Below the pieces are notes generated by a model. It searched no databases and was not told the DNA's origin. It was given only the letters and a program-made list of their open reading frames with translations. The position numbers were made by a program, and so were the translations under genes. From Yponomeuta sedellus (Eukaryota; Arthropoda; Insecta; Lepidoptera; Yponomeutidae), in contig OW203734.1 in assembly GCA_934045075.1 (NCBI GenBank), positions 10,427,516 through 10,491,515 of the forward strand: a stretch of DNA of 64,000 bases, in the 5' to 3' direction. Of this stretch, positions 32,341 through 42,854 are shown in pieces; position 1 is the first letter of the stretch, and each line of letters opens with the position of its first letter.

Positions 32341-32655
32341 AGTTTAAAAACCTATTTAGAGGCTAAAAATTTCACCCATGCCGGGATTCGAACCCGCAAC
32401 CTCTGGCTATCCGTACCAGCGCTCTACCAATTGAGCCAATGGGCGACTCACGACATCAGTGAAATTTCGAACCTCTTTGCAATATTCTCTGTATTACGTA
32501 CAGGCAGCGACATCTGACTTAAGCAAATTGCATTACTTACAGCCCCGACTTCGATTGCGGGTTCGAATCCCGGCATGGGTGAAATTTTTAGCCTCTAAAT
32601 AGGTTTTTAAATTTGTTCCTTAGCACGGGTTAGTGCATTAAAAATAAAAATAGTG
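32341..32655. repeat. Fold-back copy of the tRNA-like 308-bp family
   Basis: The segment 32345-32403 (from 'aaaaacctatttagaggct' through 'gggattcgaacccgcaacc') is repeated in reverse at 32547-32615, giving arms of about 58 bp. The tRNA-like part and the body up to 'acagccccgactt' lie between. The right arm then runs to 'ttagcacgggttagtgcatt'. Confidence 0.7.
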
Positions 32656-32659
32656 TAAA

Positions 32660-33025
32660 TAACGGAAGTCCGAGCTCAAGGTTTGCCAAAGAGCGATGGC
32701 GCGCAGTCTAGGGTTTTCGGAGAAAAAAAAATGTCCGAAATACCACACTGGGCTCCAAAACGCGCATAACGGATGTGGGTGTTCAGACCGCCAAACTGAA
32801 GTGGAACTGGGCCGGTCACGTAAGCCGCGTGCGCCCGAATAGGTGGGCGAAACTCGCTAGTGGGTATCACGCGGCGGTCATCGAAACCGGTGGGCCGAGA
32901 AGGCGATGGCGATTGCGGGATGATCTCGACAAAAACTCACCGGAGTGGTCAGATGTGGCAAATGACCGAATCTTGGTCTGAAAGGGTGGGGCTGTACCTT
33001 GCAGTGGGACACGCTTAATATGGAG
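32660..33025 (+). pseudogene. RTE-like LINE ORF2 C-terminal end
   Basis: KLKWNWAGHVSRVRPNRWAK, GGPRRRWRLRDDLDK and SPEWSDVANDR follow the pattern KWxWAGHxxR...RWxDDL...W...AxDR found at the C terminus of many insect LINE polymerases. It is followed by 'gggctgtaccttgcagtggga', the usual end of the gene. Only this end is present. Confidence 0.6.
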
Positions 33026-33780
33026 TCTACATAAAAAAGTGTTCTATAGAACACTTACATTACTAAAATCGAGCAACCTTCTTGGCCCTAACTTGCTTTG
33101 TCAACCGACTTAAAAAAATGAGAAAGCTGTCACTTCTCAGTTTGTCTGAACCTTTTTAATTTTTAATTATGTTTTTTGGTTTGGGAAATTAACGTTTAAG
33201 TCAATACAGTACCAAACCATGTGTAAATCATCAGGCAGGTGACTACGCGACGACTGTAAATAAAGAAAGGTTACTGAACTCACGGAAAGCTATCGATCGA
33301 CTCCAAGAAGTCTCCATAAATCCCTAACGATATTTACGATTACTTTAATTACCCCATCAAGCTCGATCCGGGTTTCCTTTGCCACAATAACAAGCAAGTC
33401 GCTGGCAGAGTGCACTCCACACTCAAAGTCTTTGGCGCGTAAAAACCGGCCTCTTGACGCACCGAGGACCGTTAGAGCTGGACACAGTGCATCCGTCATT
33501 AGCTATAGGCGGTAATGCTTAAAAAGTCGGGTAACAGTTGATCGATTTTCATAGAAATTTTGCTAACTCCTCAGTAACGTAACCGCACCATCGAATTGTC
33601 TCTGTAGAGACCACGGAAATGGTCTCTGTAGAGACCACGGAAAATTGCTTAAATGGTTGGTAAAAACAGTTTTTTGAGTAATACTATCCTCAAATGCAGA
33701 TTAAATAATATTTAGTAAAGTCTACTAAAATTAAAGTGGTCCACTAACAGAGCCCTGACTCTTTTTATTAGTAAAATACA
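33026..33780. other. Non-coding stretch with an unassigned open frame
   Basis: A 69-codon minus-strand frame at 33290-33499 is rather protein-like (ALTVLGASRGRFLRAKDF) but I recognise nothing. At 33598-33643 a 23-bp unit ('tctctgtagagaccacgg') is tandemly doubled. Confidence 0.35.
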
Positions 33781-33845
33781 ATACTCTGAAATTAAAACTG
33801 GAATTATTTCTGGTGTGCAATAAAGTATCCTCTATCTATCTATAC
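33781..33845 (+). mobile_element. LINE tail ('gtgcaataaagtatcctc' plus CTAT repeats)
   Basis: Same 3' end as 14287-14350 and 47806-47870 on the opposite strand. Confidence 0.5.
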
Positions 33846-34303
33846 ATATCCAGTACATAAATGATAACAAAAACCAAATCAAATATAAATACTGTAAAAA
33901 CCGGGCAAGTCCAGTGTAAGGTCTCGTAATTGGCCGTCAAAGTATGTTTTGAAAGAAATGTTTCTTATTACTATTATGAGTACAACATATTAACTAATTT
34001 AATTCATTAACCGCACCTGCCAATTCTCGTCACCCACTACTTTAATTTGTAATGGCATACTTGTGCAAACTTCTAGTTACTTAATTTTGTGGCACGGTAC
34101 ATCTATAACGGGTCTATTTTCTGATAATGACAATGATCATGACTGCATAATTCATTTCATCATCTTCGATTTCATTTCATACCGCTTCAAATCTGTGCGC
34201 GCACTCGTATCAAACATTTGAGGCGTCAAAACGTCGCAACCAACTCAAATCTACGCGTTCATGTTACTTTCATTGCTCTATAATTTTATATTATTTATTT
34301 TAT
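33846..34303. other. Non-coding stretch
   Basis: Nothing recognised. Confidence 0.4.
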
Positions 34304-34307
34304 TTAA

Positions 34308-34960
34308 CCCTTTAACTGCCAAGCCCGAGAAAACTCGGGATTGGCAGTTAGTGTTATTTGCCAAACACGAGATATCTCGGCCACTTTGTCAATATTTCTA
34401 TGGAAAATGTTAAACTTGGGCAGAAACTAACAGGCATGCTTCGATAGGATGGCAAATTAAATAAAACATCGTATACTTGAAAAACGTCTAATTAACTCCC
34501 AAAAAATAAAAAATAAATCTACAAAAAAAATCTCCGGAAGTGTCGTCACTGTCATCTTCTTGGTTTATAAGAGTATCAATAGATAAGATAAAGATAAAAG
34601 ATAATTTAGTTTTGTTTTTTCGTTTGGCCATTTTTACCTTTTTTACCGAAAATATCCCCAAAAACTGACTAATGACTTAGCGCTAGTGCTCTTTCGCCAG
34701 CACTGACTGACCTGCCAGATTGAACGAATCGCACGGTAGCTATTTGTTTACATTATCAAGAACGCTTATGTAAAAATAACCATTATTATAACTGCATAAA
34801 CACCCATGTCGCTTACTCTGGCCTGCCCGTGAATACTCGTGCTTGGCAACTACAATAGTTTTTTTTCCATTCTATTGCCATGCCAGAGTTTTCTCGTGCA
34901 TAAAATTTTGTACTGTGGCATTTCAACCAAACTACCCTCAGAATTTTGGCAGCTAAAGGG
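34308..34960. mobile_element. piggyBac-type MITE
   Basis: TTAA at 34304-34307 and 34961-34964 flanks a 653-bp element whose ends are CCCTTTAACTGCCAA and, reversed, CCCTTTAGCTGCCAA (14 of 15 match). CCC starts and TTAA targets are the piggyBac hallmark. Just inside the left end CTGCCAAGCCCGAG pairs with CTCGGGATTGGCAG as a hairpin. A short minus-strand acidic frame (INQEDDSDDTSGD, about 34590-34547) might be a relic of a transposase N terminus. No transposase otherwise. Confidence 0.8.
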
Positions 34961-35111
34961 TTAATTTACAGATACAGATTACATGGTCCAGTGTTTTGTT
35001 AGTGGCAAAAAATAAAGAACTTAGCCTAAGGTTAGTATTTAATATCTAACAGTGACTTGGTGAGTTTAATATAAAATATACTTAATTTTATATGAAACGC
35101 TCAATTTTATA

Positions 35112-35492
35112 TTAAACGAAGCGCTCGTAGCCTAGGCGAACCGAGTGATTGGAATCAATCACATGGTTAAGCAACAGGCGCGGTCAAGTACTGGATGGGT
35201 GAGCATCCCGTGACTACCACTAGTGGCATTTTTCCGAGCGCTTCCGTGCTTTGCAAGGCACGTTAAGCCGTTGGTGCCGGCTGTCATATAATGGCAGTCG
35301 TTAAGCCATGTCAGAAGCCTTATGGGGCGGCTTGAATACTTCTGACAGTAAGGCCCGCCACTGTCTTACAATCCTCCACGAACCCGGACTTGGCCCCCGT
35401 GGTGGAGTATGGCTTAACCTCTCTGCGATGCAGGAAGAGACCCATGCCCCAGCAGTGGGGACATACAAGGGTTGATAACGATACAGGTAGTA
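35112..35492 (+). mobile_element. 5S-headed SINE, full length, best copy
   Basis: Full-length + strand copy, about 380 bp. The head (35112-35215) aligns with 5S rRNA: TGATTGGAATCAATCAC, GGTTAAGCAACAGGCGCGGT, CAAGTACTGGATGGGTGAGC. Then the 'gagcgcttccgtgctttgc' block, 'gccatgtcagaagccttatg', 'tcctccacgaacccggactt' and the tail hairpin 'ccccagcagtgggg' ending 'ggttgataacgat'. It lies immediately after an AT-rich flank ('aattttatattaaacgaagc'). Confidence 0.8.
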
Positions 35493-35897
35493 GCAGTGTA
35501 CGCCAACCCCTAAAGGGCGCAGTAAGAAGAAGTCCGAGCAAGGAGTGTACTTAAAACGATGGCCCTCCAGTCCGCTTGTCTACACACCTCCTAGGGCCCT
35601 CCCAGCCTCCCGGTCATTAATTCATTAAAATTGCCTAAATCAACGAAAATTGTCCCTGTGTTTACTATACTCTCTAGAATTGGCAAGGTCTGCCGAACTC
35701 TAGGAGAGAATTTAAATAAATTTAGGTTTTTTGTGGAGCGACGATGGAACGTGGAAATTACTACGCGATTAAGCCCCGAAAATATCCTAACAATGTGTTC
35801 AAGTCGCTAAAGTTTAAAATGTGTTATTTGCAATAGCGTAAAAAAAAAACTTTAAAATCGTTTCTTACGGTTAGTTGCTCCCACTGATTTATGCGAG
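35493..35897. other. Non-coding stretch
   Basis: Nothing recognised. Confidence 0.4.
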
Positions 35898-37184
35898 GGC
35901 TGCTACTTATGTATGCGGAATAGAAAAAATAAACAAATGTATATGGTTAAATATGCTTTTATTGTTTTTCAAAGTATTCTCCACTATGATCTATGCACTT
36001 TTGCATTCGATGAAACTAATTTGTAAAACTCTTTTTCTACTCTGATTGAGGTATCTCCAAAACGTGCTATTTGAACGCATCTACGGCATCTTCACGGGTC
36101 GAAAATCGTTGACCACGTAATTTATTCTTTACATTTGAAAATAAATAGAAATCATTGGGAGCCAAATCAGGGCTGCACGGTGGATGACCCATCAATTCTA
36201 TTTTTTGACCATCCAAAAATGTAGTTGTTTCCTGAGATGTATGACAGCTGGCATTGTCATGGTGAAGTATGATTCTGCGTCGCTGCTTGTTCTGGCGTTT
36301 TTTTTTTTTCAAATACTTCCGGAAAACAAATAGTCGTGTACTACTCCGAATTAACCGTTCTGCGATTCTCCAGTGGTATTGTAGCCACATGGCCATTAAT
36401 ACCAAAAAAGCAGGCCACCATTTGCTTCACAGTGCTTTATTACACGAGCCACTTTCGTAGGGTTCGGCTCATTTTGAAACACCCAAACTGATTGTTGTTT
36501 AGTTTCGGGATCGTACGCGTAGATACAGGATTCGTCACCTGTGTAGATATTATAAACAGATTTTGAGTCGCCTCCGTTGAATTTTTTTAAGGTTTTCTTG
36601 CACCATTCGACGCGAGCATCTTTTTGATCCTGAGTTAAGTTGTGCGGGATCCAAGGCGAACAATTTTTTTTACAGACAAATGTTCATGTAATATCCTATG
36701 AATGCTCGTCATACATATGCCCAGAATAGCCTTTATCTCGCGATACGTAACATGGCGGTCTCGCATTATTAGTTTTCGCACAGCTACAATATTTTGTGGC
36801 ACAACCACCGATTTCGGGCGACCTTCTTTAACTTCGTCCGTGAGCTTACTGCGCTCGCAATTAAACTCACTAAACCAGTGATACCCAGTCGTTTTTGATA
36901 GAGCTTCACCAAGAAAACTCGAAGTTAATTGATCTACGCACTGTTGTTGCGTTAAACCACGTCGAAAATCGTAATAAATCATAGCACGAATATTTTGACG
37001 AGTGAGTTCCATTTTTTCAGCGATATGACATTTTAAATCCAACAAAAACAAAACACTAATATATATATATAAGAGAAAAATATTAGCGGCGATTATTTAA
37101 AAAAAGAACGAATTTGACCATTGAGGTCAGAAATGGCGTTTAAAATTATTGGAATCCCAGATTCCGCATACATAAGTAGCAGCC
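35898..37184 (-). mobile_element. mariner element, perfect 24-bp inverted ends
   Basis: The first 24 bp (35898-35921, GGCTGCTACTTATGTATGCG + GAAT) and last 24 bp (37161-37184) are exact reverse complements. Length about 1.29 kb is typical of mariner. TA dinucleotides lie near both ends (35890-35891, 37189-37190), but a few extra bases make the exact target duplication uncertain. The transposase lies on the minus strand and is broken. Confidence 0.85.
36005..37012 (-). pseudogene. mariner transposase (DD34D), frameshifted
   Basis: Cut-and-paste transposase. The start MELTRQNIRAMIYYDF at 37012 is the usual mariner N terminus, followed by two helix-turn-helix-like regions (TYREIKAILGICMTSIHRIL). 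A frameshift in an A-run near 36664 (KKIV, where KKNCSPW is expected) splits the gene. Catalytic residues remain in the broken parts: TGDES with the first Asp, HHDNAS with the second, and SPDLAPND with the third. 34 residues lie between the last two, hence DD34D. A second disturbance, with a stop, lies around 36300-36410 before HHDN. The C-terminal end is also out of frame near 36065. Confidence 0.85.
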
Positions 37185-37789
37185 GATGTATTTATTATGA
37201 TTTTATTGTTTGTTGGTGAATACGCTTTTAAGCGAACTCAGACCTTAATAGGTGATTAATATAATATTAGTTACCTTTTTATGTTCGAGAGATAACGTCC
37301 TCTTTTAACATCAGACTTATCGGTCGTACGAAAATACGTTATAAGAGATAAAAAATTACTTCTGTCACGATGCTTCTAACTCCTTCCAACTGATTCCAGT
37401 TGATTCAAAACAAACTGCAGAGCCTGTAATCTTAGTAGAGCAGGAAAGATGTAAAGTGAGCTTTTTCATCATTTCTCGCGACGGCCGGGCGTTCTAAAGG
37501 GTTTTATAGAGATTTATAGTCGACTCTATGTCAGAGTTTAGCTGTAACGTGAGAAATTGCACCGAAGAACGTTGCTTCATGAAGTTAAATAACAAAGATG
37601 TCAAATAAACTATAGCAAATTAACTCTGCTACTCAGAATATCTTAGTTTCTCACAATCTCAGTAACTGAAAGGGAAATAAAATATTTTCTTTGGTATACC
37701 GCTTAAAGTAGTCGCATAAAAAGTAGTCAGCGGTAAGATATACTATAAAACAAGATAATTCTAATAAAAAATAGTACTACTTTTACATA
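37185..37789. other. Non-coding stretch
   Basis: Nothing recognised. Confidence 0.4.
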
Positions 37790-37960
37790 AATTCGAAGTT
37801 TCCATATATGTGTGTTTGTTACTTAATCACGCTAAAACGGTTGAAACGGATCTGGTTGAAAGTTGGCATAGTGATAGATTGCAGTCTGAACTTTACTTCT
37901 TCAGACTAGAGGTAAAAGAAGTCGAAGATAAATAGAAGCCGCGGGCTAATTAACATACCA
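37790..37960 (+). mobile_element. Helitron fragment
   Basis: 'gtttgttacttaatcacgct', 'aacggatctggttgaaagttgg' and 'gaagccgcgggcta' are Helitron internal and terminal motifs common in Lepidoptera. Ends are lost. Confidence 0.45.
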
Positions 37961-38189
37961 CCTTGAAGCAAATGCGGTTCAATAGGAAAAAAAACGAACT
38001 GATAGGCCTGTTACATATTCTACTATTCCAGATGCCATAAAATATTTTATAGCATCTAGCATTGTAGCATTTTTGTTTCATCTAACGCGTACGCCAAAAC
38101 GCGTTTGACCTAGTTGAAAACCTATTTGCAGGAATAATATCTAACTACAGAAACTTACATACATACCACTTTGACTTTTTTTGGACCAG

Positions 38190-38310
38190 TCGCTCGCAGC
38201 GCCTGAGGCCAGTTGTCTACGCGAGAGGCAACGTTTCATTGTGAATTACACGGACGTCATCCCCCCGGGCCGGCGCATGGCGACATCTCGTCGTATTAAC
38301 ACCAGCCAGT
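38190..38310 (+). CDS. Candidate exon of unknown gene
   Basis: A pyrimidine-rich tract and GGACCAG precede, and AGT|GTGAGT follows, an open 121-bp stretch that is clearly GC-richer than its surroundings. It reads SLAAPEASCLRERQRFIVNY, then TDVIPPGRRMATSRRINTSQ. Phase is 0 at the start and 1 at the end. I do not recognise the peptide. The phases would let it join 4823-4917 upstream and the astacin exon at 53548 downstream, with the basic RR as a possible processing site between pro-region and protease. That is inference only. Confidence 0.35.
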
Positions 38311-38894
38311 GTGAGTTTACCTTTATGTGTCTGTGGAGAGACGAATTAAATACTCAAGCGTTGATTGTTTGCAACTTAATTTCTGAAATTCGGTGAATAT
38401 ATCTCATATGTCTATGTAAGTTTATTGTTGTATTTCTGCTTTTTTCTTGCACCACGTTTGTCAGTCTCTTTAACATCACAGGTTTGCTGGAAGAGATTTT
38501 TTCTTGCATTAAGCATGCCCTCAAATAAATGAGTATATAAAGGCATACAGCAATCAATCAGTCCATTCTCGTCTTTTGCTGGACGTACGCCTCCACCAAC
38601 ACGCCACTTCTTTCTGTCCTCAGTCATCCTCATTTAGGGTTATTAAACTGTCTGAGATCATCGGTCCAACGAGCTGGTGGGCATCCTTAGCTGCGTTTTC
38701 GCTAGTTATGCTCGATAAACGTAAATAAAAACTCATACAAGCTTGATACTTTTTCCCTTTGAAGTTTGTCTATCACTTATATTGTTTTGGAACCAATAGA
38801 GGATAGCCTGTACTATGGATACCGGGCTGAATGTCACAAACATAGGAAAATTCCCAAACAGACCCCTTAGCTACCAACAAACAAACAATTGATC
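38311..38894. other. Non-coding stretch
   Basis: Nothing recognised. Confidence 0.4.
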
Positions 38895-38960
38895 GATCGA
38901 TATCAACCTTCTATGTCCCCACTGAGGGGGCACAGGGCTCTTCCTTCGTCGCAGTATGAT
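38895..38960 (-). mobile_element. 5S-headed SINE, 3' tip
   Basis: 'gatcgatcgatatcaacctt', 'ctatgtccccactgaggggg' and 'cacagggctcttcc' are the last 60 bp of the family on the minus strand. Confidence 0.55.
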
Positions 38961-39084
38961 TTTGTCAATATTTTTGTCCAATAGATATTGGTTATTGTTT
39001 AACTATCGATACTGGAGAAAAAAAACATGAACCGAAATATAGCTGTGAAGGAAAACATCGTGAGCAAACCTGAGCAACTGAGGT

Positions 39085-39165
39085 GTGAGGCGGTAGGACG
39101 CATTGTAATTAAGTCAATACCCACTCTCTGAGTAAAAGCTTGTGCCCTGCTATGGGCTACATAAA
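39085..39165 (-). repeat. Dispersed repeat fragment
   Basis: On the minus strand 'tagcccatagcagggcacaagct' matches the family at 3306-3410. Confidence 0.4.
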
Positions 39166-39269
39166 ACAATATTTTGGTCTCTGACGGATGTAGAAAAAGC
39201 AGTATAATTATCGGACTTTGTTTTCGAAGAAAAATCAACTACCAAAATAGTTTAGTCTGGTTTCTTAAA

Positions 39270-39712
39270 TAATGTCTTGTAAGCCGGGATTAAATCGTGT
39301 TTGGCAGCATAATTTGGTTAAAATGCAATGACTGACCCTATGTTAAATGCCGCAGCAGTGCCGTAAAACAAAACTTACTAATAAAAAGCTAAAGGTAACT
39401 GTTTGTTGGCCTCCTCAAATGGTCATTCACTATGCCTTTCATCAAGCTATAACAGCATACTTACAGCACAGAAACATCTGAACTTTAAACAATGACAGCG
39501 TAACTGACAAGAAAACAAAAAAAAAGTGATTCTTTATGAAAAAATCATCATCAACAAGCTACACTGTTCCACTGCTGGACATAGCCCTCCAGTAGTGAGC
39601 GTCATAGCGCCCTATCTTCAGCTTCAGCTGTGTTCAAAAAAATAACAACAACAACATGTCTTGTTAGCCGGGATTAAAGCGTGCTTTGGTAGCATAATTT
39701 GGTTAAGTTAAT
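39270..39712. repeat. Local direct duplication of about 53 bp
   Basis: 'tgtcttgtaagccgggatta', 'gtgtttggcagcataatttggtta' at 39271-39322 recurs at 39657-39707 with few changes. A SINE-D fragment (39550-39620) lies between the copies. Confidence 0.55.
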
Positions 39713-39719
39713 TTTGCAT

Positions 39720-40004
39720 TAAGCTTAAACGCGGCGCTTTAGCGGTGGGGGTGCGCGAGTTGTATTTATGGCCCCACTCATCTAATGCGCTTCGGATTGC
39801 CCAAAGCAGCGGAGAGCCGGGCTATGTACGCTGGCCCGTATTTTGCTTGTAGGTTTTTTATCGCTCCCAAGTGTTCTTGGAAGTGCTTATTTTGGTGCAC
39901 TGCGCTGCACTGAGGCTCTAATTCTGTACTTCACTTTCGAATTCGATCAGCTTTTTAAGCGTTTTTCATGGCAGTGATCCTGAAAAAAGAAAGACTCCAA
40001 TAAT
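39720..40004. other. Non-coding stretch
   Basis: Nothing recognised. Confidence 0.35.
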
Positions 40005-40240
40005 CATCTCATTACGTAGATCCCTATTGGAGTCTTTCTCCTTTCTGTGTAGAAATATTGTAAACTTTTACATTTATAATTCTAATATTATAAATGTGAA
40101 AGTGAAAGTGATTGAGTAACAAACATAATCATAATGTTTGTTACTCAATCACGCAATAACGGCTGAACAGAGTTACATGAAACTTGGAATACAGTTAGAT
40201 GAAGATCTGAATTGAGACAAAGACATTATGATTCTTGATA
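40005..40240. mobile_element. Helitron-like fragment with a 19-bp perfect hairpin
   Basis: 'ctaatattataaatgtgaaag' marks a Helitron start at about 40082. GTGATTGAGTAACAAACAT (40108-40126) and its exact reverse complement (40134-40152) form a hairpin. In the ordinary family 'gttactcaatcacg' occurs once, so this copy has an inverted duplication. Just before, 'gaaagactccaata' and 'tattggagtctttc' (40000-40042) form another inverted pair. Confidence 0.55.
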
Positions 40241-40339
40241 GGTACCCCGGTAATGCGTTCTTCTGGGATAATATGTAATGGCTACCGTAACTTTTCTTCA
40301 AGGCATCAAGACAGCAGGGAACGCTAATGGCGTTGGCTG

Positions 40340-40570
40340 GGACATACCATTCGAAGACCCGATTACCACATCCCGAAGGTGGCTCTCGACTGGAAATCTG
40401 CCGGAGGCTCACAACGACACGGCCAGTCGTCCCAAACGTGGAAGAGATCCGTTCTCTCCGAGACGAAGGAGAAGGTAGTAACTAGGCTGGAGCTACCATG
40501 CCTAGCCATGAACAAAGATAAATGGATAGCCCTTGTGTCAGTCCCAGACTCCACGAAGGAGTAAAGGGAC
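40340..40570 (+). pseudogene. LINE ORF2 C-terminal fragment
   Basis: The frame from 40379 reads ALDWKSAGGSQRHGQSSQTW, KRSVLSETKE..., NKDKWIALVSVP and a stop. LDW...G...RGRP..TWRR...DR.RW..LV is the usual end of many insect LINE polymerases. The overlapping minus-strand frame is a shadow. Confidence 0.5.
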
Positions 40571-41466
40571 CAAAGAAGAAGAACCTTTTTTCAAGCCAAT
40601 TTTTTTTAATTTATTGTGTTGCCATGGTAACGAACATAGTATAAACGAATTCTGTGGCGGTACAAAGTGTACCGGGACACCTAGTAGGTATAAAAACATA
40701 ACCAATTCTACAGCTTGTTTCATACTTTATCCTAATACTTATTGTTAGAGTCAAGCAGATACTGCCACATTTTGTACCAAAATTTTAGAAAGCTCTCAAT
40801 AGGTACCGATTTATCGAATTTTTCAAGCGAAACACCACTCACGAACCAGCTAATCAACGATGAATAGAATCGTTAGCAGTTACCGCTGGTAATAAAGCAT
40901 CCACCGCTCGATTTACGCACAAACCCGCCCCCGATTCATCACACGATCGCTGCGGAGCGGCCAACGGGCCAACGCTGCATCCTCATCAAGACAGGCAATC
41001 CACCTGACATATTAAACCACGACCCAAATTAAAATGTAAAACTCGGCACAGTCACGCGCCCGAGCAAAGTGAATAAGATAAATGGGGCGTGGGCCCACTT
41101 TGGAGCGTTCATTTCGCGTATCGCACAAATAAATTTACCAAAACATCAACCCAGCTCCGGCATTTCTCGGGGAGTGCTGTGTAAATGCAATGGAGAAACT
41201 CCAAAGAATTACGTGTTTTGCCTCCTTTGCCGTTCGTGTCGAAAGTAACGATAACAATATTACAACAATAATGATATTGTTGTTCTTGTGATATAATTGT
41301 CGTCTTTTCTTCAGACGTCGTCTTTTTCTACATGGCGCTCACACAAACGCGGTACGTTGATTGCGCTGGGTGGTGCCTTCAAGGGATCATACCTGTAGCC
41401 TGTTAGCTTGTGAATTTTAAAAACGCAGTCAGGATCAGAGGGATACGCGGAGACCAGGGTTTGTAT
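40571..41466. other. Non-repetitive stretch, partly GC-rich
   Basis: 40890-41200 is GC-richer than its flanks and shows no repeat family of this window. No exon with splice sites was found. It could be a conserved non-coding element; I cannot test that here. Confidence 0.3.
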
Positions 41467-41720
41467 CCTATCCTACTTCCTACTAATATTATAAACGCGA
41501 AAGTTTGTAAGTATGGATGTATGTTTGTTACTCTTTCACGTAAAAACTACTGAATGGATTTTAATGAAACTTTACAATAATATACCTTATACATCAGAAG
41601 AAGACATAGGCTACTTAGTTATATATTAAACGGGTGAAATCGCTATTATTTATTAGGTAAAACATAATAGCTTATTTCTCGACGTTTCGGCAGCGTTACA
41701 GTTGCCGTGGTCTCGGGTAA
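41467..41720 (+). mobile_element. Helitron 5' fragment and adjoining repeat
   Basis: 41467-41610 matches 27664-27830 (TCCTACTAATATTATAAACG...). 41625-41720 is the 'taaacgggtgaaatcgctattatttattaggtaaaa' repeat with 'tctcgacgtttcggcagcgtt'. Confidence 0.55.
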
Positions 41721-42164
41721 ACTGAAATGGTGAGTACAGTCAATTAATTTTATTCTATTAATAAAGTCTATTAATTTTTCGCAGCTGGCCGACACACAAC
41801 ACTCACTACGTCAACGGACCGATCCGGTGATAAGGCGCGTGACTTGTAATTACTTAGCACTGGATTCCACGTACTTGAAAGCTTGAAACCATCCTCTCTG
41901 TTGAAATTCTTGTGTTTTTTAATTTCGATTGCTTCCCGAACGACTCTTCGGTAGTCACAAAAATGTGTCATATTTTTTAAATTCGATCCAAAAAATATTT
42001 ATGTGATATGTTTCATGTCATTAGTTCTTTTCTACGCCACGCTAATATGAACAACTCGAATTACTTATCCTGCGCAGACGTAGTCTCGAGCACCAGCTTT
42101 TATTACAATAAAATAAGTCTGAAAATTCGTATACATCTGATTCGTGACTAGCGCATATTTGTGT
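41721..42164. other. Non-coding stretch
   Basis: Nothing recognised. Confidence 0.4.
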
Positions 42165-42712
42165 TCGATATCAACCCTTGTATATATCCACTGCTGGGGC
42201 ACGGGCCTCTTCCTGCATCGTAGGAAGGTTTGACCATACTCCATCACTGGGGCCAAGTACGGGTTGGTGGAGGATTATAAGATAGTGGCGGGCATTATTG
42301 TCAGAAGTTATCAAGCCTCTGACATTGAAATTGAAATTGAAAAATGGTTTAATTATCGCAAAAAAGTACAAAACACAACTTAAAATAGACTAAGTTAAAT
42401 ACATACTTAGTTACTTTAGTGAAAACTTAGTTAAATAACGCTATGCGATAATAAGGATATGCTCAGCTAAATGCTGCGTGTGCGAACATCAACGCAGCGC
42501 TGATTTTCAGCACATCCCGATCATCCCGACATGGCTTAACGACTGCCATTGCATGACAGCCGGCACCAAAGGCTTAACGTGTCTAGCGAAGCACGGAAGC
42601 GCTCGGAAAAATGCAACTAGCGATACTTACGTGACAGTATCCCATATTGCACCTGTTGTGGCTTTACTCTAGTAATTGATTCCAATCACTCGGTTCGACT
42701 AGGTAACGAGCG
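42165..42712 (-). mobile_element. 5S-headed SINE split by a LINE tail
   Basis: Minus-strand copy. The tail part is 42165-42322 and the head part 42521-42712, with 'gcctctgacat' on one side of the insert and 'gacatggcttaac' on the other. The 5S-like region near 42620-42700 is mutated ('gtgacagtatcccatattgc'). Confidence 0.7.
42323..42525 (-). mobile_element. LINE 3' end inserted in the SINE
   Basis: On the minus strand: GGGATGTGCTGAAAATCAGC at the start, then AT-rich UTR, ending in three TTTCAA-type units. GACAT is present on both sides (5-bp target duplication at least). Same family as 7096-7231. Confidence 0.6.
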
Positions 42713-42854
42713 CTTATGTTCATATGTTTATTATGTTTGACAGTCTCGTTGATTGCGCTGGGTGGTGACTTCAAGGAATCACACCTGTGGCCCATGAGGG
42801 ATAGGCGGAGATCAGGGTTTGTGTATTACAATAAAACTACATAGTCTAACAATT

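Noticed and set aside
38190..38310. TGF-beta-like cystine-knot fragment (C-31 residues-C, then EFTF)
   Set aside because: The spacing resembles the family only loosely and the conserved Gly-Trp is absent. I left the exon unassigned.
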